Part shown: one piece after another, positions 5,073-6,662 of the stretch
Position numbering within the stretch: position 1 is the stretch's first letter
Layout: the number at the start of each line of letters is the position of its first letter
From: an uncultured Candidatus Saccharibacteria bacterium
GTDB taxonomy: Bacteria > Patescibacteria > Saccharimonadia > Saccharimonadales > UBA6022
Assembly (NCBI GenBank): GCA_946886725.1
Contig: CAMPJF010000058.1
Coordinates: forward strand, 1-6,662
Direction of reading: 5' to 3'
Length of the DNA stretch: 6,662 bases
Made by a program: the position numbers and the translations under genes
Notes under the pieces: generated by a model
Told to the model about the DNA's origin: nothing
Database searches by the model: none
The model's input: the letters and a program-made list of their open reading frames with translations, nothing else

Positions 5073-6216
5073 GTATCACGCCCTTCGGGAGTCGGATGAT
5101 AAACTGCGTGCCGATGTCTAACTGGGAGTTCACTTTTATCGTGCCTTTATGGAGTGCGACGATCTTTTTTGCCCAATAGAGGCCCAATCCGGTGCCACCG
5201 ACGCTATCGGATAGTTTGTTGGGTATTCGATTGAATTTTTCGAAGACGTGCTTAATATCGGCGTCACTAATGCCGACACCGGTGTCTGTTATGCTAATCG
5301 TTGCATGGGTTTTTGTCTCTGCAAGCGAGACGGTGATTTTGCCGCTCGGTTCAGTATATTTACTGGCGTTATCTATAAGATTCTCAAGAACCATTCGTAT
5401 GCGCGATTCATCGATGTAAATATTCGATATTTCATTCGATTGTACGATCGTGACATGCTGATGCCTACTTTCAAAAACTTCATGAAGGCTCTCGGCAACT
5501 TCTTGTACGACTTTCGGTAAGTCAACGAATGATTTATTAAGATTGACGCGTCCAGCGTCGACTTGAGCGGTACGCAGTAGGCTATTTACGAGGTCAATTT
5601 GTCGTTCGTTGCTGTCGTATGCTTTCTGAGCATACTGCAGTTGCTGTTCATTAAGCGGTCCGGCATGACCTTCTAGTAGAAGTCCGAGAAACTGTTTGAT
5701 GCCTGTTGCGGGTGTTCGCAGCTGGTGCGAGGCAAGTGTGACGAATTCATCCTTAACATGGTTAAGTGCCTCAAGCTCGATATGTTGAAATTTGAGTAGT
5801 TTATTTGCCGCAACCAAAGCATTATTGCTGCGTTTCTTGTCGGTGATATCTTTGGTTATTTTCGCATATCCAATTAAAGAACCGCTCTCGTCGAAAAGAG
5901 CGGTAATAATAACGTCTGCCCAAAATCGACTTCCATCTTTCTTGACTCGCCATCCCTGATCTTCAATACGTCCATAGGTGGCGGCCTCGAGTAATTCTTT
6001 GTTCGGCTTGTCGTTTATAACATCGCTCGGCGGGTAAAAAATCGAAATATGCTTTCCGATTATCTCATTAGCGGCGTATCCCTTTATTTTCTCTGCACCT
6101 ATATTCCACGATTGGATAAAGCCAGAGGAGTCTAAAAGAAAGATAGCATAGTCCTGTACGCTCTCGACAAGGAGTTGGTACCTATTTTTTTCGTCGTTAC
6201 TTTGGCTTGATGCCAT
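5065..6216 (-). CDS. Soluble PAS-domain sensor histidine kinase
   Basis: 383 residues with no membrane segment, so it senses a cytoplasmic signal or one at the inner membrane face. Order: PAS/PAC domain at about 13-128 (YAIFLLDSSGFIQSWN; GYAANEIIGKHISIFYP; then KKDGSRFWADVIITALFDE and KITKDITDKK); a helical linker at 130-155; a HisKA dimer domain with the phospho-accepting H164 in ASHQLRTPATGIK; and a HATPase_c domain. The last has an N box (ENLIDNASKYT, N279 and N283), G1 (DTGVGIS), an F box (VFEKFNRI) and G2 (GGTGLGL), so all motifs for activity are present. The cofactor or ligand of the PAS domain cannot be told. It starts at the ATG at 6216, with GAGG at 6227-6224 and a seven-base spacer. 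It is followed directly by its response regulator, with an 8-base overlap. It shares a divergent control region with the membrane protein gene at 6490. Confidence 0.93.
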   Translation of the reverse strand: MASSQSNDEKNRYQLLVESVQDYAIFLLDSSGFIQSWNIGAEKIKGYAANEIIGKHISIFYPPSDVINDKPNKELLEAATYGRIEDQGWRVKKDGSRFWADVIITALFDESGSLIGYAKITKDITDKKRSNNALVAANKLLKFQHIELEALNHVKDEFVTLASHQLRTPATGIKQFLGLLLEGHAGPLNEQQLQYAQKAYDSNERQIDLVNSLLRTAQVDAGRVNLNKSFVDLPKVVQEVAESLHEVFESRHQHVTIVQSNEISNIYIDESRIRMVLENLIDNASKYTEPSGKITVSLAETKTHATISITDTGVGISDADIKHVFEKFNRIPNKLSDSVGGTGLGLYWAKKIVALHKGTIKVNSQLDIGTQFIIRLPKGVIRV

Positions 6217-6267
6217 AGCGTTTCCTCGTTTAGGAATAATTTAATCGAGACGTTCAGTAGCGTATAG

Positions 6268-6273
6268 GTTATA
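6268..6273 (-). promoter_or_regulatory. Weak candidate -10 box for the histidine kinase operon
   Basis: TATAAC on the minus strand (6273-6268) matches five of six -10 positions and would start RNA near 6261, about 45 bases before the ATG. It has no fair -35 box at 17 bases. Other AT-rich hexamers nearby could serve instead, so this is a weak call. Confidence 0.25.
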
Positions 6274-6416
6274 CAGTATTGTGCTTATTATTTTATAGTA
6301 ATGCGACGCAATAGCAATACGCATAATTATAAATAGCACGTCACGACTTTCTAAAGGGAACGCAAGCCAGATTCGACAAAGCTTAAGCTGAAACATATTT
6401 GCGTTTATGACAAAAA

Positions 6417-6432
6417 TGTAAAAAAAATTACA
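6417..6432. promoter_or_regulatory. Inverted repeat TGTAA-N6-TTACA, same layout as the 1315-1330 site
   Basis: The halves TGTAA (6417-6421) and TTACA (6428-6432) are perfect inverted repeats around AAAAAA. Length and half-site layout equal the palindrome at 1315-1330, with G changed to A in each half, as in some CRP/FNR-superfamily sites. Its centre (6424.5) lies 41.5 bases before 6466, the start predicted by a TATTGT box (6454-6459). The long A run makes a chance match more likely here than at the first site. Confidence 0.3.
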
Positions 6433-6449
6433 GAGATTTAGCTGAGAGA

Positions 6450-6466
6450 TTGTTATTGTATAACAA
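6450..6466. promoter_or_regulatory. Inverted repeat over the promoter of the downstream membrane protein
   Basis: TTGTTAT (6450-6456) and ATAACAA (6460-6466) are perfect inverted repeats around TGT. They cover two possible -10 boxes, TATTGT (6454-6459) and TATAAC (6459-6464), so the repeat could be an operator or simply an AT-rich promoter. The remaining part of the gene-free stretch 6217-6489 holds a 10-base palindrome AGCTTAAGCT (6380-6389) and AT-rich sequence. I see no RNA gene or small reading frame there that I can support. Confidence 0.35.
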
Positions 6467-6489
6467 ATATTAACTAACGGAGAATTGAT

Positions 6490-6662
6490 ATGGGTATTAA
6501 GCGATTACTTATTATTACTACTGTGCTTCTCGTCGGTGCGATGTTTTTTGACGGCCTCTATCAAAAAGATGCACCATTGATGTGGCTTGCGGCAACTACA
6601 GTCAACTATGCCTATATGCGCGCGGCATTGATTGCTGTGCTGGTGATGCTGCTTGTGACAAC
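6490..6662 (+). CDS. Small membrane protein of unknown function (N-terminal part, cut by window edge)
   Basis: The ATG at 6490 opens a frame of 57 codons that runs to the right edge without a stop. CGGAG (6478-6482) lies seven bases upstream, a fair ribosome site. The protein begins MGIKRLLIITTVLLVGAMFF, a first hydrophobic segment at about residues 4-20. A short polar loop with DGLYQKDAP follows, and a second hydrophobic segment begins at about residue 43 (MRAALIAVLVMLLV). The first segment with K4-R5 in front could be either a signal peptide or a membrane span. I do not recognise a family, and the remainder is outside the window. It is divergent from the histidine kinase and shares a 273-base control region with it. 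Regulation by that two-component pair is possible but not shown. Confidence 0.65.
   Translation, partial: MGIKRLLIITTVLLVGAMFFDGLYQKDAPLMWLAATTVNYAYMRAALIAVLVMLLVT

Noticed and set aside
1..6662. Alternative genetic code (UGA = Gly)
   Set aside because: No gene here stops at TGA, but the long frames also contain no in-frame TGA, which would be expected if it encoded Gly.
1..6662. tRNA or rRNA genes, CRISPR array, transposon or phage parts
   Set aside because: I saw no cloverleaf, no evenly spaced direct DNA repeats, and no transposase, integrase or terminal inverted repeats. The repeats present are within coding sequence and diverged.

Overview
The window reads like a chromosomal piece of an ultra-small bacterium of the Patescibacteria (CPR), most likely Saccharibacteria (TM7). 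This rests on the style of the proteins: short soluble two-component proteins, Cys-free Asn/Thr/Gly repeat surface proteins, a YNPxTxxW motif, and a lipid kinase with an unusual nucleotide loop. It is an inference, because there is no marker gene here. All visible stops are TAA or TAG, and the long frames contain no in-frame TGA, so the standard bacterial code fits and the UGA=Gly code of Gracilibacteria does not.

Layout: (a) 1-265, minus: N-terminal part of a membrane-anchored neutral zinc metallopeptidase of the YpfJ/KPN_02809 type, cut by the window edge. (b) 340-1212, minus: diacylglycerol-kinase-family lipid kinase, apparently read from a leaderless mRNA. (c) 1213-1405: divergent control region with a perfect TGTGA-N6-TCACA palindrome. 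(d) 1406-4617, plus: three consecutive envelope genes with very strong Shine-Dalgarno sequences. They encode a Ser-rich single-pass membrane protein, a small secreted Asp/Asn-rich protein with two repeats, and a 603-residue secreted protein with four related repeats and a C-terminal membrane anchor. (e) 4614-6216, minus: a response regulator with no output domain and a soluble PAS histidine kinase, overlapping by 8 bases. The regulator's stop overlaps the stop of the surface gene in the opposite direction. (f) 6217-6489: divergent control region with a second inverted repeat of the same form. (g) 6490-6662, plus: start of a small membrane protein, cut by the window edge.

The most interesting part is the surface gene set. 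The small secreted protein and the large anchored one share the same unit, and the spacing between units is similar in both (93 versus 95-98 residues). This suggests that they fold alike and may co-assemble on the cell surface. The intergenic leaders in this cluster contain several mutually exclusive stem pairs, and the promoter region carries a site that looks like the CRP consensus. Expression may therefore be controlled at more than one level. No function can be assigned to these surface proteins from sequence alone.
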